Positions 1 through 7,462 of a stretch of DNA of 21,627 nt are shown in pieces. How positions within the stretch are numbered: position 1 is the first letter of the stretch; every line of letters begins with the position of its first letter. Below the pieces are notes generated by a model that was not told where the DNA came from, made no database searches, and worked only from the letters and a program-made list of their open reading frames with translations. The DNA comes from CAYPKW01 sp964411425 (lineage in GTDB: Bacteria > Pseudomonadota > Alphaproteobacteria > Dongiales > Dongiaceae), in NCBI GenBank assembly GCA_964411425.1, contig CAYPKW010000039.1, positions 1 to 21,627 on the forward strand, given 5' to 3'. The position numbers were made by a program, and so were the translations under genes.

Positions 1-2
1 GC

Positions 3-710
3 GACGCGTTCGACATCGAAGGATTAGGCGAGAAGCGCATCGAGGAGCTGCACCGCGACGGTCTTGTCCGCTCGCCGGCCGACGTTTTCCGGCTCAACGA
101 GCGCCAGCAGGAGCTGGTCGAGCGCGAGGGCTGGGGCGAGCAGTCGGTCGCTAACCTGCTGCGCGCGATCGACGCGCGCCGGCGCATTTTGCTTGAGCGC
201 TTCATTTACGCGCTCGGCATCCCCCAGGTCGGCGAGGCGACCGCCCGGCTGCTGGCCCGGAACTACGGCTCGCTCGCGGCATGGCGCGAGGCCATGCTGG
301 CGGCCCAAGACGAGGCGTCGGCCGCCTACCACGAACTCGACAGCATCGAGGGCATCGGACCGTCGGTGGCGGCCGACCTGCTCGGTTTCTTCGCCGAGCC
401 GCACAACCTCAAGGTGCTCGACGAGCTCGCGCGGGTGGGGGTCGAAGTGGAGGACTTCAAGGCGCCGTCCGCCGCCCGCTCGGCCCTGGCCGACAAGACC
501 ATCGTGTTCACCGGCACGCTCGCCGCCATGAGCCGCGGCGAGGCGAAGTCGCGCGCCGAGGCGCTGGGCGCCAAGGTCGCCGGCTCGGTGTCGAGGAAGA
601 CCGACTACGTGGTGCTCGGCGCCGACCCGGGATCGAAGGCCGGCGAGGCGGCGCGGCTCGGCGTCAAGACGCTGAGCGAGGAGGAGTGGTTGAAGCTGCT
701 CGAACCGTGA
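3..710 (+). CDS. ligA: NAD-dependent DNA ligase LigA, C-terminal part (5' end outside window)
   Basis: Seals nicks in duplex DNA using NAD+, in replication and at the end of excision repair. The frame is open from base 3 and stops with TGA at 708-710, giving about 235 residues of a protein normally near 700, so only the C-terminal third is present. It begins in the helix-hairpin-helix region (FDIEGLGEKRIEEL), continues with the family-typical FIYALGIPQVGEATARLL (HhH array) and a GIGPSVAADLLGFF segment, and ends with a BRCT domain from about base 484 (DKTIVFTGTL, then KTDYVVLGADPGSKAGEA). The adenylation and OB domains lie upstream of the window. The gene converges on the aminopeptidase gene, with only 18 bp between stops. 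Family assignment is essentially certain; integrity of the missing part cannot be judged. Confidence 0.97.
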   Translation, partial: DAFDIEGLGEKRIEELHRDGLVRSPADVFRLNERQQELVEREGWGEQSVANLLRAIDARRRILLERFIYALGIPQVGEATARLLARNYGSLAAWREAMLAAQDEASAAYHELDSIEGIGPSVAADLLGFFAEPHNLKVLDELARVGVEVEDFKAPSAARSALADKTIVFTGTLAAMSRGEAKSRAEALGAKVAGSVSRKTDYVVLGADPGSKAGEAARLGVKTLSEEEWLKLLEP

Positions 711-728
711 TGCGCGCGAGGGCCTCGG

Positions 729-2747
729 TCAGCCGGCGAGCGGCCGGGTCGCGGCCGCCAGCCATGCCGCGCTCTCTCCGTCGAGCAGCGCCGTCAATGT
801 CTCGCGCACCCTCCGGTGGTAGGCGTCGAGCCAGGCCACCTCGTCCGCCGTCATCAGGGCCGGGTCGATGAGCGTGCGGTCGATCGGCGCCAGCGTCAGG
901 GTCTCGAAGCCGAGCATGGGGCGTTCGCCGGCCGGCGTTTCGATCACCGTCACCAGGTTCTCGATGCGGATGCCGTAGGCGCCGGTCTTGTAGTAGCCGG
1001 GCTCGTCCGAGAGGATCATGCCGACCTCGAGCGGCACCCGGTTGGGCAGCTTGGAGATGCGCTGCGGGCCCTCGTGCACGCCCAAATAGCTGCCGACCCC
1101 GTGGCCGGTGCCGTGGTCGTAGTCGAGGCCGGCCTGCCAGAGGGGCACGCGCGCGAGCGCGTCGAGCTGGCTGCCCGTGGTGCCGCGCGGGAAGCGGGCG
1201 CGGGCGAGCGCGATATGGCCCTTCAAGACGCGGCAGAATCGATCGCGCATCTCCGCGCTCGGCGCGCCGATGGCGACCGTGCGGGTAACGTCGGTGGTGC
1301 CGTCGAGGTATTGCGCGCCCGAATCGATGAGGTAGAGCTGCCCCGGCTCGAGCGGGCGATCGGTCGCCGCCGTCGCCCGATAGTGCACGATGGCGCCGTT
1401 CGGGCCGGCACCGGAGATGGCGTCGAAGCTGAAGTCGCGGAACAGGTCGTTTTCCCGCCGGAAGCCAGCCAGCCGCTCCGCCGCCGCCATCTCGGTAATC
1501 CCGCGCGGGGCGGAGCCGAGCCAGGCGAGGAACTTCGTCAGCGCCGCGCCGTCGCGCCGATGAGCGGCGCGCGCGCCGTCGATCTCGACCGGGTTCTTGC
1601 AGGCCTTCGGCAGGGCGCAAGGGTCGGGTTTGCGCACCGCCGCCGCCCCGGCGGCGGCGAGGCGCTCGAACACCCAGGCGGCGGCGCCGGATGGATCGGC
1701 CAGCACGCGCGCCTTGGCGGCGCCCAGCCGGTCGAGCGCGGCGCCGAGGGCCTCGGGCGGGGCGATGGCGACGCCGTTGCCGAGGTGCGCCTCGACGCCG
1801 GGTGCCAACTTGCGCCGGTCGATGAAGAGCTCCACGCCGCCGTCTCGGTGCAGAACGGCGAAGCACAGCGGCAACGGCGTGCGCGGCACGTCGGCGCCGC
1901 GAATGTTGAGCAGCCAGGCGATCGAATCGGGCGCGGTCAGCACGGCGGCGTCGGCGCCTCCGTCCGCCAGCGACTGCCCGATGGCGCGCCGCTTCTCGCC
2001 GGCGGCCCGCCCGGCGAACTTGAGGTCGTGCGCCACCACGGGCGAGATCGGCGGCGGCGGCCGGTCCGGCCAGGCGGCGTCGAGCGGGTTGTCGGCGCAA
2101 GGAACGAGCGTGCCGCCGGCGCGTGCCGCCGCGGCCCGCAGCTTGTCGAGCGCGTCGGGCGTGTGCAGCCAAGGGTCGTAGCCGAGCCGCCCGTCTTTCG
2201 GCAGATTTAGGGCGATCCAGTCCTCAAGCGGCTGCTCCGCGAGGTGGCGCTGCTCGAACAGATCGGCGCCGACTTGGCTCTCAGCCTGCAGGGTATAGCG
2301 GCCGTCGACGAAAATCGCCGCCTTGTCGGCCAGGACCGCGGCGATGCCGGCCGAGCCGGTGAAGCCGGTGAGCCAGGCAAGCCGCTCGGCCGCGGGCGCC
2401 ACGTATTCGCCCTGGTGCTCGTCCGCCCTCGGCACCAGGAATCCCGCAAGGCGACGTCTGGCCAGTTCTTTCCGCAGTGCAGCAAGACGGTCTCGCGCGG
2501 TCGCTGGGTTGGTCGCGACGCGCTGGGCGGCGAGGCGCCGGCGCAGGGCCCGGAGTTGGGCCCGCAGCGGACCCTTGGCCGACGGCGCGACGAGAACCAT
2601 CCAGGCGTCCGGATCTTCTCCCGGCGGGGCGGCCTCCACGCCGGCCAGAAGCATCCGAAGTCCCTCCAGATCATGCGAAAACCCTGACTTCTTGAGCAAC
2701 TCGGCCAGGGCCTCGTCGCCTCGGTAGGAGAGATTGCGCGCCGGCAT
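729..2747 (-). CDS. Xaa-Pro aminopeptidase (M24B, aminopeptidase P) with N-terminal extension
   Basis: Metalloprotease removing an N-terminal residue preceding proline; presumably cytoplasmic, as no signal peptide is visible. Numbering from the first in-frame ATG (2820-2822), the core starts near residue 110 with DRLAALRKELARRRL and PRADEHQGEYVAPAAERLAW, the usual creatinase-like N-domain start. The C-terminal pita-bread domain has all five metal ligands: D500 (LIDSGAQY), D511 (TTDVTRT), H574 (GTGHGVG), E607 (SDEPGYY) and E621 (RIENLV). I chose the second ATG (2745-2747, 672 aa) because GAGG lies 8 nt upstream, whereas the first 25 codons use rare AT-rich codons (AAA, TTG, ATA). Even so, about 75-80 residues precede the normal family start (see findings). 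A third ATG, residue 75, would give 623 aa, close to the usual 590-610. Family assignment is very secure; the start is not. Confidence 0.92.
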   Translation of the reverse strand: MPARNLSYRGDEALAELLKKSGFSHDLEGLRMLLAGVEAAPPGEDPDAWMVLVAPSAKGPLRAQLRALRRRLAAQRVATNPATARDRLAALRKELARRRLAGFLVPRADEHQGEYVAPAAERLAWLTGFTGSAGIAAVLADKAAIFVDGRYTLQAESQVGADLFEQRHLAEQPLEDWIALNLPKDGRLGYDPWLHTPDALDKLRAAAARAGGTLVPCADNPLDAAWPDRPPPPISPVVAHDLKFAGRAAGEKRRAIGQSLADGGADAAVLTAPDSIAWLLNIRGADVPRTPLPLCFAVLHRDGGVELFIDRRKLAPGVEAHLGNGVAIAPPEALGAALDRLGAAKARVLADPSGAAAWVFERLAAAGAAAVRKPDPCALPKACKNPVEIDGARAAHRRDGAALTKFLAWLGSAPRGITEMAAAERLAGFRRENDLFRDFSFDAISGAGPNGAIVHYRATAATDRPLEPGQLYLIDSGAQYLDGTTDVTRTVAIGAPSAEMRDRFCRVLKGHIALARARFPRGTTGSQLDALARVPLWQAGLDYDHGTGHGVGSYLGVHEGPQRISKLPNRVPLEVGMILSDEPGYYKTGAYGIRIENLVTVIETPAGERPMLGFETLTLAPIDRTLIDPALMTADEVAWLDAYHRRVRETLTALLDGESAAWLAAATRPLAG

Positions 2748-2887
2748 GCCGATCGCCTCAATCGCCTGTTTTGGGGTGTGGCGCAAGACTATGGATGCTG
2801 CCGGCCGCCACAATTTCGCCATGCATATTTCAGATTTCTTTCATCATCTACATGCAAATTCCGCATAGGTGCAATGCAGTAAAACCG

Positions 2888-2917
2888 TTCCTAACCGGGC
2901 CGCTGGCGCACTATATT
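2888..2917 (+). promoter_or_regulatory. Weak promoter candidate for the DUF1127 gene
   Basis: In the 231-bp AT-richer gap between the divergent aminopeptidase and DUF1127 genes, TATATT (2912-2917) resembles a -10 box. TTCCTA (2888-2893) lies 18 nt upstream as a poor -35 (3 of 6 matches). The leader would be about 55 nt. Nothing else recognisable is seen in this gap. Confidence 0.25.
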
Positions 2918-2978
2918 GGAGCATGTCACGGCCGTCGGCAATCAAGCGGACGCGCCAGCGTTATTGGGGTAAAGAATC

Positions 2979-3518
2979 ATGACCCGCTTCATGGAAAAAG
3001 AGAAGGTGGTCGGCCGCGTCGATCCGGCCTTTGCCACCCGGACGACTTCGAGCCGCCCGACCGCGGCGGTGGCGACCCTTGTCGAGGCGCTGCGGCGCCG
3101 CGTCAGGCGTAGGGCCGTCATAGCCGAACTCGCCCGCCTGGACGACCGCATGCTCGCGGACATCGGCGTGGCGCGCCACGAGATCGCCGAGTTGGCGACG
3201 CGGACCGTGGGCGGCGCGGTGCCGGGTTGGGGAGCGATCGCTCTCCGGTTCCTGCTCGACCTCGTGGTCGATCCCGCCCGGCGTGCCTATGCCCGGCGGA
3301 TCGCCTATCGCGATCTGATGAGGATGGACGAACGGATGCTGCGCGATATCGGGCTCACTCGCGCCGAGATCCCCGCGCTGTTCCGCGCTGGCCACCCGGC
3401 CGCCGACGGCGTGCGCCCGCTGAATCGCGGGTGCGCGGACATTGGGCCCGTGGCCCGAGATCTCGCCCAACGCCCGGCAGTCGCGGCCAACGCCAACTGC
3501 CAGCCTGAGGCCGCCTGA
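2979..3518 (+). CDS. Protein with two tandem DUF1127 (YjiS-like) motifs
   Basis: A 179-aa basic protein without signal peptide. It carries the DUF1127 signature twice: RLDDRMLADIGVARHEI (about residues 53-69) and RMDERMLRDIGLTRAEI (about 115-131), each preceded by an Arg-rich helix. Most family members are 45-100 aa with one copy, so this is an internal duplication with a linker containing a hydrophobic patch (about 84-97). Small DUF1127 proteins of alphaproteobacteria have been linked to RNA binding or turnover and to phosphate/carbon physiology; a role for this double version is inference. The C-terminal 40 residues are low-complexity and unrecognised. ATG 2979 has GGGGTAAAG upstream; ATG 2991 is an alternative. 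Its stop is 4 nt from the stop of the convergent cupin gene. Confidence 0.85.
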   Translation: MTRFMEKEKVVGRVDPAFATRTTSSRPTAAVATLVEALRRRVRRRAVIAELARLDDRMLADIGVARHEIAELATRTVGGAVPGWGAIALRFLLDLVVDPARRAYARRIAYRDLMRMDERMLRDIGLTRAEIPALFRAGHPAADGVRPLNRGCADIGPVARDLAQRPAVAANANCQPEAA

Positions 3519-3522
3519 CCGC

Positions 3523-3987
3523 CTATTGGACCGCGACCGTCGTCGGCTTGCCTTCCTCGCCCATGAAAACGACGAGGATCTTCGCCGGTTCTCCGGTCTC
3601 GTTGAAGCCCTGGTGCGTGTGGTTTATGTCCTCCAGGAACGCCTGGCCGGCCGTATAGACCCTCGGTTCTCCGCCCTCGGACTTCACGGTCAGCGTTCCT
3701 TCAAGAATATAGACGAACACGGGCACCGGATGCTGATGCAACGCGGTGCGGCCGCCGGGCTCTAGCACTCCGATCACCGAAACGATCTCGGCCTTGTCGG
3801 TCTGCGGATACTGAAGCTTGATTCCGCTGGCCGTCTGGCCGCCCTTGAGCAGCGGAGTTGCCTGGAAGCCCATGGGCAACGCCAGGTCTTCGGCGACGGA
3901 TGACTGCATCCCGCCGGCAAGGAAAAGGCCCGCGCATATCGTCGAGACAAGTGCGCCGGCGACCGTCCATCGTTTTGCAGCGTGCAT
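3523..3987 (-). CDS. Exported small cupin-domain protein
   Basis: A 154-aa protein with a Sec-type signal peptide: basic start MHAAKR, hydrophobic core at about residues 8-26, likely cleavage after SSVA (about 32). A single cupin barrel follows. Motif 1 is PGGRTALHQHPVPVF (H84 and H86) then YILEGTL; motif 2 is INHTHQGFNETGEPAKI, with a His near 123-125. The glutamate normally found in motif 1 (HxHx3-4E) appears replaced by Val90, so metal binding may be altered. Substrate unknown; cupin function cannot be inferred from the fold. GGAG lies about 11 nt before the ATG, and a 9-bp hairpin (4009-4034) sits in the leader. It may be cotranscribed after the broken prmA, 126 bp upstream. Confidence 0.87.
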   Translation of the reverse strand: MHAAKRWTVAGALVSTICAGLFLAGGMQSSVAEDLALPMGFQATPLLKGGQTASGIKLQYPQTDKAEIVSVIGVLEPGGRTALHQHPVPVFVYILEGTLTVKSEGGEPRVYTAGQAFLEDINHTHQGFNETGEPAKILVVFMGEEGKPTTVAVQ

Positions 3988-4008
3988 GGTCGTTCAACTC
4001 CCTATGGG

Positions 4009-4034
4009 GCCAGCGTCGCCTCTGGGACGCTGGC
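4009..4034 (-). repeat. Perfect 9-bp inverted repeat (hairpin) between prmA remnant and cupin
   Basis: GCCAGCGTC (4009-4017) and GACGCTGGC (4026-4034) are perfect complements around an 8-nt loop. No T-tract follows on either strand, so it is not a clear intrinsic terminator. It could end prmA transcription, stabilise mRNA ends or lie in the cupin 5' leader. The surrounding 3988-4113 gap shows no gene. Confidence 0.5.
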
Positions 4035-4113
4035 GATGCCGTGACAATACATCGAGGCCGCGCGAGAGGCTGCTGAATCATTGCCCGCCTCGGCGGCATC
4101 GCACCGGCTTCGT

Positions 4114-5068
4114 TCATCGCCCGACAACGAGGATCGACCAGCCGTCGAGGCGCCGGCGGCGGACGAGCTCGAAGCCGCGGCGCCGGTGCGCGGCGAGGAC
4201 CATGTCCTCCTGGTCCGCCAGCAAGCCTGCCAGGATCGCCAGCCCACCCGGCGCCAGGTGGCACGCCAGCCCGCCGGAGAGCCGGCACAGCGGGCGGGCC
4301 AGAATGTTGGCGCTCACCAGATCGAACGGCGCCCCGCGCAGGATGGCCGGGGCGGCGTAGCCGCTGCTCTTGAGCGCGCGCACCAGCGAGCCGACGCCGT
4401 TCGAGCGGGCGTTGTCGCGCGCCACCGCCACGGCCTGGGGGTCGTTGTCGGCGGCGAGCACCGGCACGCGCCAGCGCTTCGCCATGGCGATTGCGAGTAT
4501 GCCGCTGCCGCAGCCGAGGTCGAGCGGGCGGGCGAACCGGCGCGTCATACGAAGGGCCGATGACGGCGACCTCTTGCCTCGTGCTTTGAGACGCCGGCTT
4601 CGCCGGCTCCTCAGCATGAGGCAAGGGGTTGTTTTTGTGAACAAAACCCTCGTCCTGAGGAGCGCCCGAAGGGCGCGTCTCGAAGGACGGGCTACGAGTC
4701 GATCTCAGAGGCTCTTGGTATCAGCCGGTCGATCTCCAGGAGACAGCCGCGCGTCGTCGCGTGATGGCCGGTGCCGAAGGCGAGCCCCGGATCGACGCGG
4801 ATGGGGATCGTGCCGCGCAGCCACTTGGCGATGTGCGCGCCGTGCACGAAGAAGCGGCCGGCGCCGGCAGGCCGAAGAGCGCGGCCGCGAGCTGCCCGGC
4901 GTCGGGTCTTTTCGCCGCCAGCGCTTCGACCTGCCAGACGGCGGCGCCCACCTCGAACGTCGAGAGCGCGATCGAGAAGGGTTCGAGCGCCGCTTCGACC
5001 GCGGCGACCCCACCGGGCACGTCGGCCGCGACCGGCACGCGAATGGACCACAGCGCGCCCTCTCTCAT
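4114..5068 (-). pseudogene. prmA: Ribosomal protein L11 methyltransferase PrmA, disrupted
   Basis: PrmA trimethylates ribosomal protein L11 using S-adenosylmethionine. Three recognisable pieces lie on the minus strand in three different frames. Piece 1, from ATG 5066-5068, reads MREGALWSIRVPVAADVPGG to FGLPAPA. Piece 2 resumes in another frame at about 4873 with GRFFVHGAHIAKWLRG and continues through DPGLAFGTGHHATTRGCLLE to a TAG at about 4692. Piece 3 resumes at about 4540 in the third frame with FARPLDLGCGSGILAIAMAK (SAM-binding loop) and SANILARPL (family NILA motif), ending at TGA 4114-4116. Between pieces 1 and 2 some 25-30 residues usual in the family are missing; between 2 and 3 lies a double REP hairpin (4573-4690). 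The start overlaps the uvrD stop (ATGA, 5065-5068), showing former translational coupling. One frameshift might be a sequencing error, but deletion plus insertion argue for a true pseudogene. Confidence 0.88.
4573..4690. repeat. REPIN-like element: two REP palindromes in inverted orientation
   Basis: Left hairpin 4573-4625: CTTGCCTCGTGCT pairs with AGCATGAGGCAAG (one mismatch) around an inner GCCGGC-TTC-GCCGGC stem. Right hairpin about 4647-4690: CGTCCT (4651-4656) pairs with AGGACG (4684-4689) around an inner GCGCCC-GAA-GGGCGC stem. Read on opposite strands the two are the same unit (CCTC..CCTGAGGAGC, variable GC stem, GTCTCGAAGGACG), separated by about 22 nt of AT-rich spacer. This type of GAGGAGC/GTCTCGAAGGA palindrome is a common dispersed repeat in alphaproteobacterial genomes, and inverted REP pairs are the form mobilised by RAYT transposases. 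It lies inside prmA. No second copy and no transposase gene were seen in the window. Confidence 0.85.
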
Positions 5069-7263
5069 CCCGCCCGGTCAGCCGGCACCACGAAGCTCGC
5101 CATCACCTTCTTGGCGCCGGCCTTGTCGAAGTCGATGTCGAGCTTGCCGCTCTCGGCGGCGGTGACCCGGCCGTAGCCGAATTTCGTGTGGAACACCCGG
5201 GCGCCGACGGCGACCCGCTCGTCGCCGGAATTTAGCTTCGCGCGGTCCGCCGCCGCCCGGCGATGGCGCGGCGCCGAGGTCCACGCCGCCGCCTCGGCCA
5301 GCGCGCCGCCGGCGCCGTAGAGGCCGGTCTCGACCTTGACGGCGACGTGTTCGCGCGGTAGCTCGTCGATGAAGCGCGACGGGATCGCGGCCTGCCACTG
5401 GTTGTGCACGCGCCGATTGGCCGCGAAGGAAATGTAGGCCCGCCGGCGCGCCCGGGTCAGCCCGACGTGGGCGAGGCGGCGCTCCTCCTCGAGCGCCCCT
5501 TGGCCGCCCTCGTCGAGGGCGCGCTGATGGGGAAACAGCCCCTCCTCCCAGCCGGGCAGGAAAACGGCGTCGAACTCGAGGCCCTTGGCGCTGTGCAGCG
5601 TCATCAGGCTGACCATGTCCTGCGGCTCGCCCGCGGCCGTCTCCAGCACCAGCGACACGTGCTCCAGGAACGCGCCCAGCGTCTCGAACTCGGCCATGGC
5701 GACGATCAGCTCCTTGAGGTTCTCCAGCCGCCCGGCGGCGTCGGGCGTCTTCTCGGCCTGCCACATGGCGAGGTAGCCGGACTGGTCGAGCACGAGCTGG
5801 GCGAGGTCCGCGTGCGGGAGGTTCGCGCCGGCCTGGCGCCAGCGCTGGAAGTCCTCCACCAGCGCGCCGAGCGCGCGCCGCGCCGCCGGCTTGACCCCCG
5901 GGTTCAACCCGGGGGCGGTCCCGACGAGCCGGCGCGCCGCCTCGCCGAGCGACACGCGCTCGGCGCGCCCCACCCGGTGGAGCGCGCCCAGCGTCGACTG
6001 GCCGATGCCGCGGCGCGGCGTGTTGACGATGCGCTCGAAGGCGAGGTCGTCCTCCGCCTGATGCAGCACGCGCAGGTAGGCGAGCGCGTCGCGGATCTCG
6101 TGGCGCTCATAGAAGCGCGGGCCGCCGATCACGCGGTAGGGCAGAGCCAGCGCCATGAATCGCTCCTCGAACTCGCGCGTCTGGAAGCCGGCGCGCACCA
6201 GGATCGCGATCTCGCCCAGCCGGTGGCCGGCGGCTCGCAAGGCCTCGATCTCCTCGCCCACGGCGCGCGCCTCCCGCTCGCCGTCCCACACGCCGCGCAG
6301 GCTCACCTGCTCGCCCGCCTCGGCCTCGGTCCACAGGGTCTTGCCCAGGCGCCCCTGATTGTGCGCGATCAGCCCCGAGGCCGCCGCCAGGATGTGCGGG
6401 GTGGAGCGGTAGTTGCGCTCCAGGCGCAGCACGCGGGCGCCGGCGAAATCGGCCTCGAACCGCAGGATGTTGCCGACCTCGGCGCCGCGCCAGCCGTAGA
6501 TCGACTGGTCGTCGTCGCCGACGCAACATAGATTCCGGTGCTGCTGTGCCAGCAGCCGCAGCCACAGGTACTGCGCCACGTTGGCGTCCTGGTACTCGTC
6601 CACCAGGATGTAGCGGAACTGCCGCTGGTAGCGGGCCAGCACCTCCGGCTCGGCCTGCAGCAATGTAAGGTTATGCAATAGAAGGTCGCCGAAATCGCAG
6701 GCGTTGACGGCGACGAGCCGCTCCTGGTAGGCGCGGTAGAGATCGAGCACCCGGCGGTCGACCGATCCCTGCTCGGCGGGCGTCACCTTGTCGGGCGCGA
6801 GCCCGCGGTCCTTCCAGCGCTCGATGGTGCCCAGCACGGCGCGCGCCGGCCACGCCTTGCCGTCGAGCCGCGAGGCGGGGAGAAGCTGCTTCACCAGTCG
6901 GAGTTGGTCGTCGGTGTCGAGGATCGTGAAGTTGGACTTGAGACCGACCGATAGGGCGTGCCGGCGCAAGAGGCGCGCGCCGAGCGCGTGAAAGGTGCCG
7001 AGCCACCAGCCCTCGACCGGGCGGCCGAGCAGCGCGGCGACGCGCTCCTTCATCTGGTTCGCCGCCTTGTTGGTGAAGGTGACGGCGAGCACCTCTCCGG
7101 GCATGGCCCGCCCGGTCAGCAGGATGTGGGCAAGGCGCGTCGTCAGCACGCGGGTCTTGCCGGTGCCGGCGCCGGCCAGCACCAGGACCGGCCCGTCGAG
7201 CGCCTCGACGGCGGCGCGCTGGGCCTCGTTGAGGGCCGCGAGATAGAGGGGTGGCTCGGCCAT
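5065..7263 (-). CDS. uvrD: UvrD/PcrA-type superfamily 1 DNA helicase
   Basis: A 732-aa ATP-dependent 3'-5' helicase that removes the incised oligonucleotide and UvrC in excision repair and acts in mismatch repair. Motifs in order: Walker A AGAGTGKT (30-37), VTFTNKAA (motif Ia, 61-68), VDEYQDAN (motif II, 221-228), GDDDQSIYGWRGA (motif III, 249-261), LERNYRS (motif IV, 281-287), LHSAKGLEF (motif V, 556-564) and VGLTRAR (motif VI, 600-606). A C-terminal Tudor-like domain (GARVFHTKFGYGRV, 688-700) is typical of PcrA/UvrD. I chose the ATG at 7261-7263 because the family begins at LNEAQRAAV; the frame is open further upstream, but that stretch overlaps the divergent methylase gene. A TATATA box 9 nt before the ATG suggests a (near-)leaderless transcript. 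The stop overlaps the prmA start. A 21-bp palindrome lies within codons about 450-456. Confidence 0.97.
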   Translation of the reverse strand: MAEPPLYLAALNEAQRAAVEALDGPVLVLAGAGTGKTRVLTTRLAHILLTGRAMPGEVLAVTFTNKAANQMKERVAALLGRPVEGWWLGTFHALGARLLRRHALSVGLKSNFTILDTDDQLRLVKQLLPASRLDGKAWPARAVLGTIERWKDRGLAPDKVTPAEQGSVDRRVLDLYRAYQERLVAVNACDFGDLLLHNLTLLQAEPEVLARYQRQFRYILVDEYQDANVAQYLWLRLLAQQHRNLCCVGDDDQSIYGWRGAEVGNILRFEADFAGARVLRLERNYRSTPHILAAASGLIAHNQGRLGKTLWTEAEAGEQVSLRGVWDGEREARAVGEEIEALRAAGHRLGEIAILVRAGFQTREFEERFMALALPYRVIGGPRFYERHEIRDALAYLRVLHQAEDDLAFERIVNTPRRGIGQSTLGALHRVGRAERVSLGEAARRLVGTAPGLNPGVKPAARRALGALVEDFQRWRQAGANLPHADLAQLVLDQSGYLAMWQAEKTPDAAGRLENLKELIVAMAEFETLGAFLEHVSLVLETAAGEPQDMVSLMTLHSAKGLEFDAVFLPGWEEGLFPHQRALDEGGQGALEEERRLAHVGLTRARRRAYISFAANRRVHNQWQAAIPSRFIDELPREHVAVKVETGLYGAGGALAEAAAWTSAPRHRRAAADRAKLNSGDERVAVGARVFHTKFGYGRVTAAESGKLDIDFDKAGAKKVMASFVVPADRAG
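5895..5915. repeat. 21-bp perfect palindrome inside uvrD
   Basis: CCCCCGGGTT and AACCCGGGGG flank a single central C. On the minus strand it encodes APGLNPG in UvrD (about residues 450-456), in a loop where I recall shorter sequence in relatives. It could be a minute palindromic repeat inserted in frame, or chance in GC-rich DNA. Confidence 0.55.
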
Positions 7264-7272
7264 GGACGGAGC

Positions 7273-7278
7273 TATATA
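7273..7278 (-). promoter_or_regulatory. -10 box for uvrD (probable leaderless start)
   Basis: On the minus strand GC-TATATA-GC is followed after 9 nt by the uvrD ATG, with no Shine-Dalgarno between. No good -35 is visible 16-18 nt upstream. The same arrangement occurs before uvrB (12784-12797). The rest of the 199-bp gap 7264-7462 includes TTGACT (7377-7382), a possible -35 for the methylase gene with no convincing -10. Confidence 0.45.
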
Positions 7279-7462
7279 GCACCCTCCGCCCGCCATCCCA
7301 TCCCCGCCCGCGTCGCGGCGCAGGGCGACCATCTGGCCGGTGCAGTCGCAGCGCCGACGGCGGCGGCCGAAAAGTGTTGACTTCCGAAGGGCCTTGCTGA
7401 ACAAATCATGAACCAGTGACCGTCCGGTGCCGCTTCTGTCTGCACAAGCCATTTGAGGAGCT

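Noticed and set aside
816..2210. Long plus-strand open frame opposite the aminopeptidase gene
   Set aside because: Arg/Gly-rich antisense shadow with no domain; the minus-strand frame has all catalytic motifs.
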